Shown here: in pieces, positions 1 through 5,148 of the stretch
Numbering within the stretch: the stretch's first letter is position 1
How the letters are laid out: every line of letters starts with the position of its first letter
DNA from: Belnapia sp.
Lineage (GTDB): Bacteria > Pseudomonadota > Alphaproteobacteria > Acetobacterales > Acetobacteraceae
Reading direction: 5' to 3'
Length of the DNA stretch: 5,148 nt
Assembly (NCBI GenBank): GCA_028291445.1
Contig: JAQGIA010000644.1
Location: forward strand, 1-5,148
Position numbers and translations under genes: made by a program
Notes under the pieces: generated by a model
Databases searched by the model: none
What the model saw: only the letters and a program-made list of their open reading frames with translations
What the model was told of the DNA's origin: nothing

Positions 1-279
1 GCATCAAGCACAAGCTCACCAAGCCCTATCACCCCTGGACCAACGGCCAGGCCGAGCGGATGAGCCGCACCGTCAAGGAGGCCACCATCAAGGCCTTCCA
101 CTACCCCGACCTCGACGCTCCCAGGGCCCACGTCCTGGCCTTCATCCAGGCCTACAACTTCGGCAAGCACCTCAAGGCGTTGCGATGGCGAACACCCTTC
201 CAGGCCATCTGCGAGGCCTGGACCAAAAACCCGGCAGGCTTCAAGATTAACCCGCACCACCTCATCCCGGGACCACACA
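1..279 (+). mobile_element. IS481-family insertion sequence, right end only
   Basis: This is the 3' part of an IS481-family element; its left end lies outside the window. It is identified from the transposase C-terminus it encodes and from its probable terminus. Read inward from position 279 on the minus strand, the end starts TGTGTGGTCCCGGGAT, which fits the TGT-starting inverted repeats typical of the family. The next six bases outward (280-285, GCTAGG) fit the NCTAGN target described for IS481. The exact boundary is inferred, because the left inverted repeat and the second copy of the target duplication cannot be seen. Confidence 0.8.
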
Positions 280-284
280 GCTAG
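3..284 (+). CDS. IS481-family transposase, C-terminal fragment (5' end outside window)
   Basis: This is the last 93 codons of a DDE-type (rve/integrase fold) transposase that would normally be about 310-330 residues. The frame is open from base 3. It begins with the conserved block running from KPYHPWTNGQAERM into the TVKEATIKAFHY region. The Glu at 54-56, within NGQAERM, is the likely third catalytic acid of the DDE triad. The rest matches the usual IS481 tail: an AYNF segment, then TPFQAICEAW, then the NPHHLIPGP ending. The ATG at 60 is an internal Met, not a start, because the conserved homology runs through it. The last codon AGC takes one base from the IS end (279) and two from the adjoining target, and the TAG at 282-284 lies wholly in the target. 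Whether the full gene is intact cannot be judged. Confidence 0.88.
   Translation: MKHKLTKPYHPWTNGQAERMSRTVKEATIKAFHYPDLDAPRAHVLAFIQAYNFGKHLKALRWRTPFQAICEAWTKNPAGFKINPHHLIPGPHS
264..279 (-). repeat. Putative terminal inverted repeat of the IS481-family element
   Basis: On the minus strand, reading into the element, the sequence is TGTGTGGTCCCGGGAT. It starts with TGT, as IS481-family ends usually do, and it lies inside the transposase coding sequence (the codons for the IPGPH residues). The partner repeat is outside the window, so the length and exact edge are estimates. Confidence 0.55.
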
Positions 285-285
285 G
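280..285. other. Probable IS481 target site (NCTAGN)
   Basis: The six bases GCTAGG directly follow the inferred IS end. IS481 is known to insert at NCTAGN and duplicate six bases. The central CTAG contains both the transposase stop (TAG on plus, 282-284) and the GMC oxidoreductase stop (TAG on minus, 281-283). The matching copy on the far side of the IS is not visible. Confidence 0.6.
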
Positions 286-1903
286 CAGCCTGCGCCATCC
301 GCGCCGCCGCCTTGATCAGCACCGCGCCCTTCTCGGCGATCATAATCGTCGGCGCGTTGGTGTTGGTGGAGGTCACCGCCGGCATGACCGAGGCATCGAT
401 CACCCGCAGCCCCTGCAAACCATGTACGCGGAGCTGATCGTCCACCACAGCCATCGGGTCCTGGCCCATCCGGCAGGAACAGCTGGCGTGGAACACCGTG
501 GTCCCAGTCTGCCGCGCATAAGCAAGGAATTCGTCGTCGGTCCGCACATCCGGGCCGGGCAGCGTCTCCGCTACCAGATAGCGCTGCAGCGCCGGCGCGC
601 GGAACCAGTCCCGCACCTTGCGCATCCCGGCGATGATGGTGCGGCGGTCGCGGTCCTCGGCCAGGTAATTCGCGTTGATCGCCGGCTGGTCGCGCGGATT
701 ATCGGTGCGGGCCAGCACGCTGCCGCGGCTTTCCGGGCGCATCTGCCAAAGGCCGGAGGTCATGCCCGGCTTGCTGTCCAACTGCCGCGACGTGCCCGGC
801 GCATAGCTGGCCGAGGCGAACAGCGCCTGCGTGTCCGGTGTCGCCGATTCCGGCAGCACCTTCACTGAGGCGGCGATGAGCGATGCCGCATAGGTTAGCA
901 TGCCCCGCCCGGTGGCGACATACTTGAACACCTCCCCGGCGAAGCGCAGCCCGCGCGAGCGCTCGTTCAGGGTGGCGATGTCCTTCACCTCGGCCTGTAC
1001 CCGCACCAGGAGGTGGTCCTGGAAATTCCGCCCCACGCCGCGCAGCGCATGCCGTACCGGCACGCCGATCCGGCCGAGATGTTCCGGATCGCCAACACCT
1101 GACAATTGCAGCAGATGCGGCGAGCCGATGGCACCGGCCGAGAGCACCACCTCCGCCGCCGCAGCGGCGCGCTCCGTCGTACCGCCGCGGGAGAACTCGA
1201 CGCCGGTGGCGCGCGTCCCTTCGAAGACCACCCGGTGCACCAGCGCCCCGGTGACGACCTGCAGGTTCGGGCGCGCCATGGCCGGCCGCAGGTAGCTTCG
1301 TGCGGTGGAGGCGCGCCGCCGGCCGCCGCGGGTCTGCTGCACCCAGCCAATATGGTCGCCGAGCCCATGCGGCAGGTCGTTCAGGTCCTCACGGTAATCC
1401 CAGCCCATCTCCGTCCCGGCGCGGATCGCCGCCTCGCAGAGCGCCGGCTGGTCGCGGGTGCGGGAAGTGTATTGCGGCCCCTCCTGCGAATGCACTGCAT
1501 CGGCCGGACCCTCCCAGCGCTCCGACTTGCGGAAATAGGGGAGGACCTCTTCCGAAGACCAGCCGCGGTTGCCGAGCTGGGACCAGTGATCGTAATCTTC
1601 CGGCTGCGAGCGGATATAGATCATTCCGTTAATCGAACTGGACCCGCCCAGCACCTTGCCGCGCGGATAGGGGATCTCCCGCCCATTCAGGCCCGACGCT
1701 TTGTCCGCCATAAAGCCCCAGGTCAGCGTCGGATGCTGCAGCAGCTTCATGTAGCCGGCGGGGATATGGATCAGCGGGTGCCAGTCGCGGCCACCGGCCT
1801 CGATCAGGATGACCATCACGTCCGGGTCCTCGGTCAGCCGGTTCGCCAGCACGCAGCCAGCCGAGCCAGCACCGACGATGACGTAGTCCGCCTTCAGGAT
1901 CAT
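281..1903 (-). CDS. GMC-family FAD-dependent oxidoreductase (choline dehydrogenase-like)
   Basis: A full-length 540-residue flavoenzyme of the glucose-methanol-choline family, which oxidises an alcohol to an aldehyde or ketone using bound FAD. The N-terminal Rossmann motif is GAGSAG at 11-16, with the ribose-binding Glu35 in LIEAGG. GMC signature 1 is at about 80-98 (PRGKVLGGSSSING onward) and signature 2 at 257-271 (GAIGSPHLLQLSGVG). In the C-terminal substrate domain the catalytic pair is probably His472 in HASCSCRMG and Asn514 in NTNAP. There is no signal peptide, so it is probably cytoplasmic or loosely membrane-associated. The ATG is preceded by GAGG eight bases upstream. The gene is second in an operon, 10 bp after the SDR stop. 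Its TAG stop lies in the IS481 target site, so the coding sequence is intact. The closest families act on choline and other alcohols; the substrate here is unknown, and no betA name is justified without a BetB or BetI neighbour. Confidence 0.95.
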   Translation of the reverse strand: MILKADYVIVGAGSAGCVLANRLTEDPDVMVILIEAGGRDWHPLIHIPAGYMKLLQHPTLTWGFMADKASGLNGREIPYPRGKVLGGSSSINGMIYIRSQPEDYDHWSQLGNRGWSSEEVLPYFRKSERWEGPADAVHSQEGPQYTSRTRDQPALCEAAIRAGTEMGWDYREDLNDLPHGLGDHIGWVQQTRGGRRRASTARSYLRPAMARPNLQVVTGALVHRVVFEGTRATGVEFSRGGTTERAAAAAEVVLSAGAIGSPHLLQLSGVGDPEHLGRIGVPVRHALRGVGRNFQDHLLVRVQAEVKDIATLNERSRGLRFAGEVFKYVATGRGMLTYAASLIAASVKVLPESATPDTQALFASASYAPGTSRQLDSKPGMTSGLWQMRPESRGSVLARTDNPRDQPAINANYLAEDRDRRTIIAGMRKVRDWFRAPALQRYLVAETLPGPDVRTDDEFLAYARQTGTTVFHASCSCRMGQDPMAVVDDQLRVHGLQGLRVIDASVMPAVTSTNTNAPTIMIAEKGAVLIKAAARMAQAA

Positions 1904-1911
1904 CGCTGTGG

Positions 1912-1916
1912 CCTCA
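1912..1916 (-). promoter_or_regulatory. Ribosome binding site of the GMC gene, overlapping the SDR stop
   Basis: On the minus strand the sequence is TGAGG, eight bases before the GMC ATG. Its first three bases are the TGA stop of the SDR gene, so ribosomes finishing the SDR sit on the GMC start region. This arrangement is typical of translational coupling and supports the chosen GMC start. Confidence 0.65.
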
Positions 1917-2666
1917 GTGGAAGACGCGGCCGGAATCGATGACCATGGTCTGGCCAGTCATCGTCCCGGTGCGGCAGAGCGTGACCACCATGTCGGCGCA
2001 ATCCTCCTTGTCCGCTGGCTTTCTCAGCAACGAACTGGCGGCCGAGCGCTCGATCATCTCGGGCCGCAGGTTGGCGGTCGCGCGGGTGCCATCGAGCAGG
2101 CCGGGTGCCACGCAATTCACCAGCGTCTCCGGCGCCAGCGCCACCGCCATGCAGCGGGTCAGGTGGATCAGCCCGGCCTTCGACACCGCATAGGCAATGG
2201 AGGAGCCGACCGGATGCAGCCCGGCGACCGAGGCGATGTTGACGATCCGCCCCTCGCCCTGCGCCTTCATCACCGGCGCCACCGCCTTAATCAGCCGCAT
2301 CGGCCCGGTTAGGTTCACCGCCGTGATCCGGTCCCAGGCTTCGGTGGTCAGCCCGTCGAGGTCAGCGAAGGGGATCGCCTGGTTGTAGGCCGCGTCGTTC
2401 ACCAGGAGATCGAGCCGACCGAAGCGCTGCGTCACCGCGCCGACCAGCGCCGCCACCGCGGCGGCATCGGTGATGTCGCACCGGAAGGCGGCGGCGTTGA
2501 CCTGGTGGCGCACGGTCAGGTCCTGAACTACATCCTCGGCCTGCTCGCGGCTCTGGGCATACATCACCGCGACATGGACGCCTTCCCGCGCCAGCGCGTG
2601 GCAGATGCGCTGGCCGAGCCCGCCATTGCCACCCGTGACCAGGGCGACCTTCCCCTTAAGGTCCAT
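1914..2666 (-). CDS. Short-chain dehydrogenase/reductase (SDR), classical type
   Basis: A 250-residue classical SDR, the usual length for the family, expected to interconvert an alcohol and a carbonyl with NAD(P)(H). The cofactor motif is TGGNGGLG at 11-18. The catalytic tetrad is Asn118, Ser146 (in NIASVAG), Tyr159 and Lys163 (YAVSK). The structural NNAG motif appears as NDAA at 90-93, and the C-terminus has the usual TGQTMVIDSG block. After the second beta strand the sequence is VMYAQSR, with no acidic residue at the strand end, which hints at NADP(H) rather than NAD(H); this is inference. The start is set by a strong GGAGG eight bases upstream. It is the first gene of the operon with the GMC oxidoreductase. 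FabG-like and sugar or polyol dehydrogenases share this architecture, so the substrate cannot be assigned. Confidence 0.93.
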   Translation of the reverse strand: MDLKGKVALVTGGNGGLGQRICHALAREGVHVAVMYAQSREQAEDVVQDLTVRHQVNAAAFRCDITDAAAVAALVGAVTQRFGRLDLLVNDAAYNQAIPFADLDGLTTEAWDRITAVNLTGPMRLIKAVAPVMKAQGEGRIVNIASVAGLHPVGSSIAYAVSKAGLIHLTRCMAVALAPETLVNCVAPGLLDGTRATANLRPEMIERSAASSLLRKPADKEDCADMVVTLCRTGTMTGQTMVIDSGRVFH

Positions 2667-2674
2667 AGACCCTT

Positions 2675-2679
2675 CCTCC
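2675..2679 (-). promoter_or_regulatory. Ribosome binding site of the SDR gene
   Basis: GGAGG on the minus strand, eight bases before the SDR ATG at 2666. It fits the consensus well and fixes that start. Confidence 0.7.
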
Positions 2680-2764
2680 CCCGCGGGTGCCGCTCCGCCG
2701 GCGGCGGCTTCCCGTCTCGTCCGGCAGAGTGCAGCCTGTGCTGCCCGGCAGGCAAGCCGGGCGA

Positions 2765-2770
2765 GGGAGG
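2765..2770 (+). promoter_or_regulatory. Ribosome binding site of the sulfurtransferase gene
   Basis: GGGAGG lies eight bases before the ATG at 2779. This favours 2779 over an upstream in-frame ATG at 2605. The earlier start would run back through the divergent SDR gene and add about 58 low-complexity residues with no rhodanese similarity. Confidence 0.7.
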
Positions 2771-2778
2771 AAACCCGG

Positions 2779-3663
2779 ATGGAAACTGCCCCGCGCTACG
2801 CCTTCCCCGAGGCCATCGTCTCCACCGAATGGCTGGCGGCCAAGCTTGGCGACCCCGCCTTGCGGATCTTCGACTGCACCACCTATCTGCTCTACGAGAC
2901 CGGAACCGGCCGACCCTACCGGGTCGGCAGTGGCCGCCCGGACTACGAGGCCGGCCATGTCCCCGGCTCGGCCTTCCTCGACCTGCAGGGCGAACTGTCC
3001 GACACCGCCAGCCGCTTCAACTTCACCATGCCTGGCCCCGACGACCTGGCCGCCCGCTTCGCCGCGAAGGGGATCGGCCGCGGCACGCGCGTCGTGCTCT
3101 ATGCGCGGACGAGCCTGCAATGGGCGACGCGGGTCTGGTGGATGCTGCGGGCGATCGGCTTCGACGATGCGGCAGTTCTCGATGGCGGCTTCGACAAATG
3201 GACCGCCGAGGGCCGGCCGACCGAGACCGCCGAGACGCGCTACCCGCCGGCGACCCTCACCGCGCAACCCCGCCCCGGTCTGCTCATCGGCAAGGCGGAG
3301 GTCCAGGCTGCCATCGGCGATGCCGGCGCCTGCACCATCAATGCCCTGGCGCCCGACTTGCATCGCGGCGAGAACCCGCGCTATGGCCGGCCGGGCCGCA
3401 TCCCTGGCAGCGTCAACGTACCGGCGGCGGCGCTACTGGACCCGGAAGCGCTGACCATCCGGCCGCCCGCCGAGGTCGCCGCCAGCTTCGCCGCGGTCGG
3501 CGCCGATCCGGCGAAGCGCATCCTGCTTTATTGCGGCGGCGGTATCGCGGCGACGCTGGACGCCTTCCTGCTGCACCAGCTCGGCTACTGCGACATCGCC
3601 GTATACGATGCCTCGATGAGCGAATGGGCGAAGGACGAGTCCTTGCCGATCGAGCAGGGCTGA
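2779..3663 (+). CDS. Tandem-rhodanese sulfurtransferase (thiosulfate/3-mercaptopyruvate type)
   Basis: A 294-residue protein with two rhodanese domains, the usual size for thiosulfate or 3-mercaptopyruvate sulfurtransferases, which move a sulfane sulfur onto a thiophilic acceptor such as cyanide or a thiol. Domain 1 (about 10-148) has the rhodanese HVPGSAFLD motif at 60-68 and DGGFDKW at 135-141. It lacks a Cys at the active-loop position (LYARTSLQWATR), so it is probably structural. Domain 2 (about 165-290) has RIPGSVNVP at 207-215, the catalytic Cys252 in the loop CGGGIAA, and ends with SEWAKDESLPIE. That loop differs from CRKGVT of classical rhodanese and CGSGVTA of mercaptopyruvate enzymes, so the donor cannot be assigned from it. 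No signal peptide is seen, so it is probably cytoplasmic. It is divergent from the SDR-GMC operon with no visible partner on its own strand. Confidence 0.93.
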   Translation: METAPRYAFPEAIVSTEWLAAKLGDPALRIFDCTTYLLYETGTGRPYRVGSGRPDYEAGHVPGSAFLDLQGELSDTASRFNFTMPGPDDLAARFAAKGIGRGTRVVLYARTSLQWATRVWWMLRAIGFDDAAVLDGGFDKWTAEGRPTETAETRYPPATLTAQPRPGLLIGKAEVQAAIGDAGACTINALAPDLHRGENPRYGRPGRIPGSVNVPAAALLDPEALTIRPPAEVAASFAAVGADPAKRILLYCGGGIAATLDAFLLHQLGYCDIAVYDASMSEWAKDESLPIEQG

Positions 3664-4039
3664 ACTTGAGGCGCGGGTAGCGTGCCCGGGGTCGGTCTGT
3701 GATGATGTGCGAGGAGGCGGGATAGCGAACCCGTGGCCTGCTCCACTTTCACGGACACCTTTGATAGGCTTAGGAGGCTGCCCGGATCTGTGTGGGCAGA
3801 GCCAAATGGCCGAGCTACTCGACCACGACCACCAGTCATATGAAAGCCGACGGATCATCCGCCCCAGGCCAAGTCTGGAGCTTCGCACTGCCGCTAGGGA
3901 GAGGCTCCTCTGGGCCAATGACGGCGGAGCGGGACCTGCCACCGGATGTCTGCGTCTCTGTGCTCTGACCCAAGAACCAATTGGACGCTTCTGGCCGCCT
4001 GCGGCGGTTCCGCTGAACGTCCATATCGGCTCTTCCTGG

Positions 4040-4058
4040 GCAGGCTTCAGAAGCCTGC
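4040..4058. repeat. Perfect inverted repeat (8-bp stem, 3-base loop)
   Basis: GCAGGCTT, CAG, AAGCCTGC form a perfect hairpin within the geneless region. There is no T-run on either side, so it does not look like an intrinsic terminator. It could be part of a small dispersed repeat or a relic of a mobile-element end. Confidence 0.45.
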
Positions 4059-4147
4059 AAGCGGGCGGAGTGCGTGGGCAGCTCCGCTCCGGGTTTCGGA
4101 CATTCACAGGGCTGGAAGGCCTCTCACAGGAAGCCGGCAAGCCGGGT

Positions 4148-4309
4148 AGGCCCGTGCCGCTCGATGGCGGGAAGCACCTGCCTGCGCACTGCGGCAAGAA
4201 CGGCGGCATCGTCCCACGCCGCCTTGGCCACCACATGGTGCATCGATTGATGCTTGGCTTGCAAGCGACTGTTCGGGTTCGATGGAACGGCGGGCGCAGG
4301 CACAGGCTC
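4148..4309 (-). pseudogene. Remnant of an IS701-family transposase (N-terminal part)
   Basis: On the minus strand, a ~54-residue segment reads like the N-terminal region of IS701-type DDE transposases. It runs from an EPVPAP stretch (compare EPMAA in the family) through QAKHQSMHHVVAKAAWDD to VLPAIERHGP. In intact members this is followed almost at once by an acidic-rich block such as DDTGFPKKG and then SVGVARQY. Here the frame after HGP reads TRLAGFL and stops at 4124-4126, and no later part of the family is seen in any frame downstream. Upstream, the expected helical N-terminus is also missing or scrambled. It is therefore a non-functional fragment with the catalytic core deleted. The recognition rests on remembered family motifs and no alignment was run. 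Confidence 0.62.
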
Positions 4310-4418
4310 ACCCATGGGCTGCAACGCCCCAGGGCTCTGCGGTCTTTCACCCGCCACCGCACCACCAACGCTAGCCGAGGACAGCGTCGGTGAGCCAGAC
4401 TTACAAGGGCGCCCTGCC

Positions 4419-5148
4419 TCAGTCGATGATGGCGCTGTAGACAAGTGCATTGAGCACGCGGCGGTAGTGCTGCCGGATCATCCCTGGGGTGCTCGCCATG
4501 AAGACCACCGCGAGCTCCTCCTTCGGGTCGACCCACATCGCGGTGCCATAGGCGCCGTTCCAGGTGAACATACCCGGGCTGCCGAGCACGTCCGAGCCGC
4601 CCTCCCGCCGCACCGCCACCGTGACGCCGAAGCCGAAATTGGTCAGGTGGGATTCAGTCGTCGGCACATTGTTGGCGATCTCGGGATAGAGGTGGTCGCG
4701 GGTCATCTCCTCCACGCTCTTTCGCGCCAACACCCGCTTGCCTTCCAGCGTGCCGCCGTTCAACAGCATTTGGGCAAAGCGGATGTAGTCTGCCGCGGTC
4801 GAGACAGCCTGGCCGCCGCCGCCCTCGAAGCCGGGTGCGATGAGGCCGACACGGTTTTCTTGAGGCCGGCTGGTCAGCGGGTCGGTTGGCAGCGGGGTGG
4901 CGTAGCGGCCGCGCTGGTCTTCGGGCACGACGAAGCCAGTGTCCTGCATATTGAGCGGCCGCAGGATGCGCTCGGCCATGGCCTCGCCCAGCGATTTGTC
5001 AGTGCGCTCCTCAATGACCAGGCCCAGCACGTCGATCGAGAGGCTGTATTCCCAGGTGGTCCCGGGCTGGTGCAGCAGCGGCAGGCCGGCCATGGCGGCG
5101 ATGAATTCCGGCCGGCTCATCCGCGCATAGCCGCCGAGGGTCCGCTGC
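4419..5148 (-). CDS. Beta-lactamase-related serine hydrolase (class C/EstB-like), 5' end outside window
   Basis: This is the C-terminal ~242 residues of a serine hydrolase of the beta-lactamase/penicillin-binding fold; the frame stays open to the right edge. The ATG at 5118-5120 is probably internal, because upstream in-frame codons (QRTLGGYAR) continue the protein and the catalytic SxxK motif must lie further upstream. Visible family features are GTTWEYSLSIDVLG, which holds the second-motif Tyr (YSL where beta-lactamases have YxN), the ILRPLNMQDTGF segment, GGGGQAVSTAADYIRFAQMLL, and the third-motif region FTWNGAYGTAMWVDP in place of KTG. These replacements are common in esterase or peptidase members rather than true beta-lactamases, so an antibiotic-resistance role is not supported. 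A signal peptide, if present, is outside the window. The TGA stop is at 4419-4421. Confidence 0.9.
   Translation of the reverse strand, partial: QRTLGGYARMSRPEFIAAMAGLPLLHQPGTTWEYSLSIDVLGLVIEERTDKSLGEAMAERILRPLNMQDTGFVVPEDQRGRYATPLPTDPLTSRPQENRVGLIAPGFEGGGGQAVSTAADYIRFAQMLLNGGTLEGKRVLARKSVEEMTRDHLYPEIANNVPTTESHLTNFGFGVTVAVRREGGSDVLGSPGMFTWNGAYGTAMWVDPKEELAVVFMASTPGMIRQHYRRVLNALVYSAIID

Larger units (their letters stand above)
2667..2778. promoter_or_regulatory. Divergent intergenic region between the SDR-GMC operon and the sulfurtransferase gene
   Basis: These 112 bp separate two divergent start codons and should hold promoters for both directions. I cannot pick convincing -35/-10 boxes in this very GC-rich DNA. 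Two small symmetric elements are visible: the palindrome CCGCCGGCGG near 2696-2705 and CTGCCCGGCAG near 2751-2761. Either could be an operator, but both could also arise by chance at this base composition. Only the two ribosome binding sites are well supported. Confidence 0.45.
3664..4418. other. 755-bp region without an intact gene
   Basis: This region lies between the sulfurtransferase stop and the end of the serine hydrolase gene. By eye it is less GC-rich than its neighbours and lacks their regular GC-rich third positions. Several open frames cross it on both strands (for example 3707-4393 plus and 3433-4536 minus), but none has a family signature, and the longest runs as an antisense shadow into both flanking genes. 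The right part contains a decayed IS701-type transposase piece. From about 3664 to 4120 I recognise nothing; it may be eroded mobile DNA. No convincing terminator follows the sulfurtransferase: the inverted repeat CTGCCC/GGGCAG at 3778-3799 has no T-tract. Confidence 0.6.

Noticed and set aside
281..1903. Calling the GMC gene betA (choline dehydrogenase)
   Set aside because: Family motifs fit, but the neighbours are not betB, betI or choline transport genes, and many GMC enzymes with other substrates share these motifs.
1106..1942. A 278-codon plus-strand frame, and others antisense to the GMC and SDR genes
   Set aside because: They are shadows of full-length, motif-complete genes on the other strand.
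2605..2778. N-terminal extension of the sulfurtransferase to an upstream ATG
   Set aside because: It would overlap the divergent SDR gene and its ribosome binding site and adds low-complexity residues; the ATG at 2779 has a well-placed GGGAGG.
3778..3799. Inverted repeat CTGCCC/GGGCAG as a terminator after the sulfurtransferase
   Set aside because: It lies over 110 bp after the stop, has a 10-base loop and no T-tract.
3707..4393. A 228-codon open frame on the plus strand in the geneless region
   Set aside because: It has no recognisable domain, is antisense to the IS701-type remnant over its right part, and does not show the GC-rich third-position pattern of the real genes.
4406..4415. Palindrome AGGGCGCCCT just downstream of the serine hydrolase stop as a terminator
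   Set aside because: It leaves no room for a loop without cutting the stem to about three pairs, and no T-run follows.
3433..4536. A 367-codon open frame on the minus strand
   Set aside because: It is antisense to the end of the sulfurtransferase gene, overlaps the end of the serine hydrolase in another frame, is rich in Arg, Pro and Ser, and has no family motif. Long antisense frames are expected in GC-rich DNA.

Overview
The window reads as a stretch of high-GC proteobacterial chromosome. Codons strongly favour G or C in third position, and the proteins resemble alphaproteobacterial ones (Rhodospirillales or Acetobacteraceae-like is my impression from protein style; no search was run). It carries accessory metabolic genes with insertion-sequence debris on both sides. 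I see no RNA genes, CRISPR array, phage genes or defence system.

Layout, left to right. (1) 1-284: the 3' end of an IS481-family insertion sequence, holding the last ~93 residues of its transposase. Its probable terminal repeat ends at 279 and abuts GCTAGG, which matches the NCTAGN target known for IS481. (2) 281-2666, minus strand: a two-gene operon. An SDR dehydrogenase (1914-2666) is read first, followed after 10 bp by a full-length GMC-family FAD oxidoreductase (281-1903). The IS sits exactly at the GMC stop codon, so the two genes converge with overlapping TAG codons and the GMC protein is left complete. (3) 2667-2778: a 112-bp divergent intergenic region with good Shine-Dalgarno sequences facing both ways. 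(4) 2779-3663, plus strand: a tandem-rhodanese sulfurtransferase with its active Cys in the second domain. (5) 3664-4418: a 755-bp stretch without an intact gene. Its right half holds a decayed piece of an IS701-family transposase (about 4148-4309, minus strand); the left half holds nothing I recognise. (6) 4419-5148, minus strand: the C-terminal part of a class C beta-lactamase-like serine hydrolase, running off the right edge.

How the genes may work together: the SDR and GMC enzymes are both redox enzymes acting on alcohols, aldehydes or ketones. Their close spacing, with the GMC ribosome binding site overlapping the SDR stop, suggests translational coupling and a shared catabolic route with an unknown substrate. 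The sulfurtransferase is divergent and could share regulation, but no functional link is visible. The serine hydrolase is a separate unit beyond the IS remnant. I found no convincing undescribed system. The most informative feature is the IS481 junction, where the target sequence supplies the stop codon of the transposase and contains that of the host gene.
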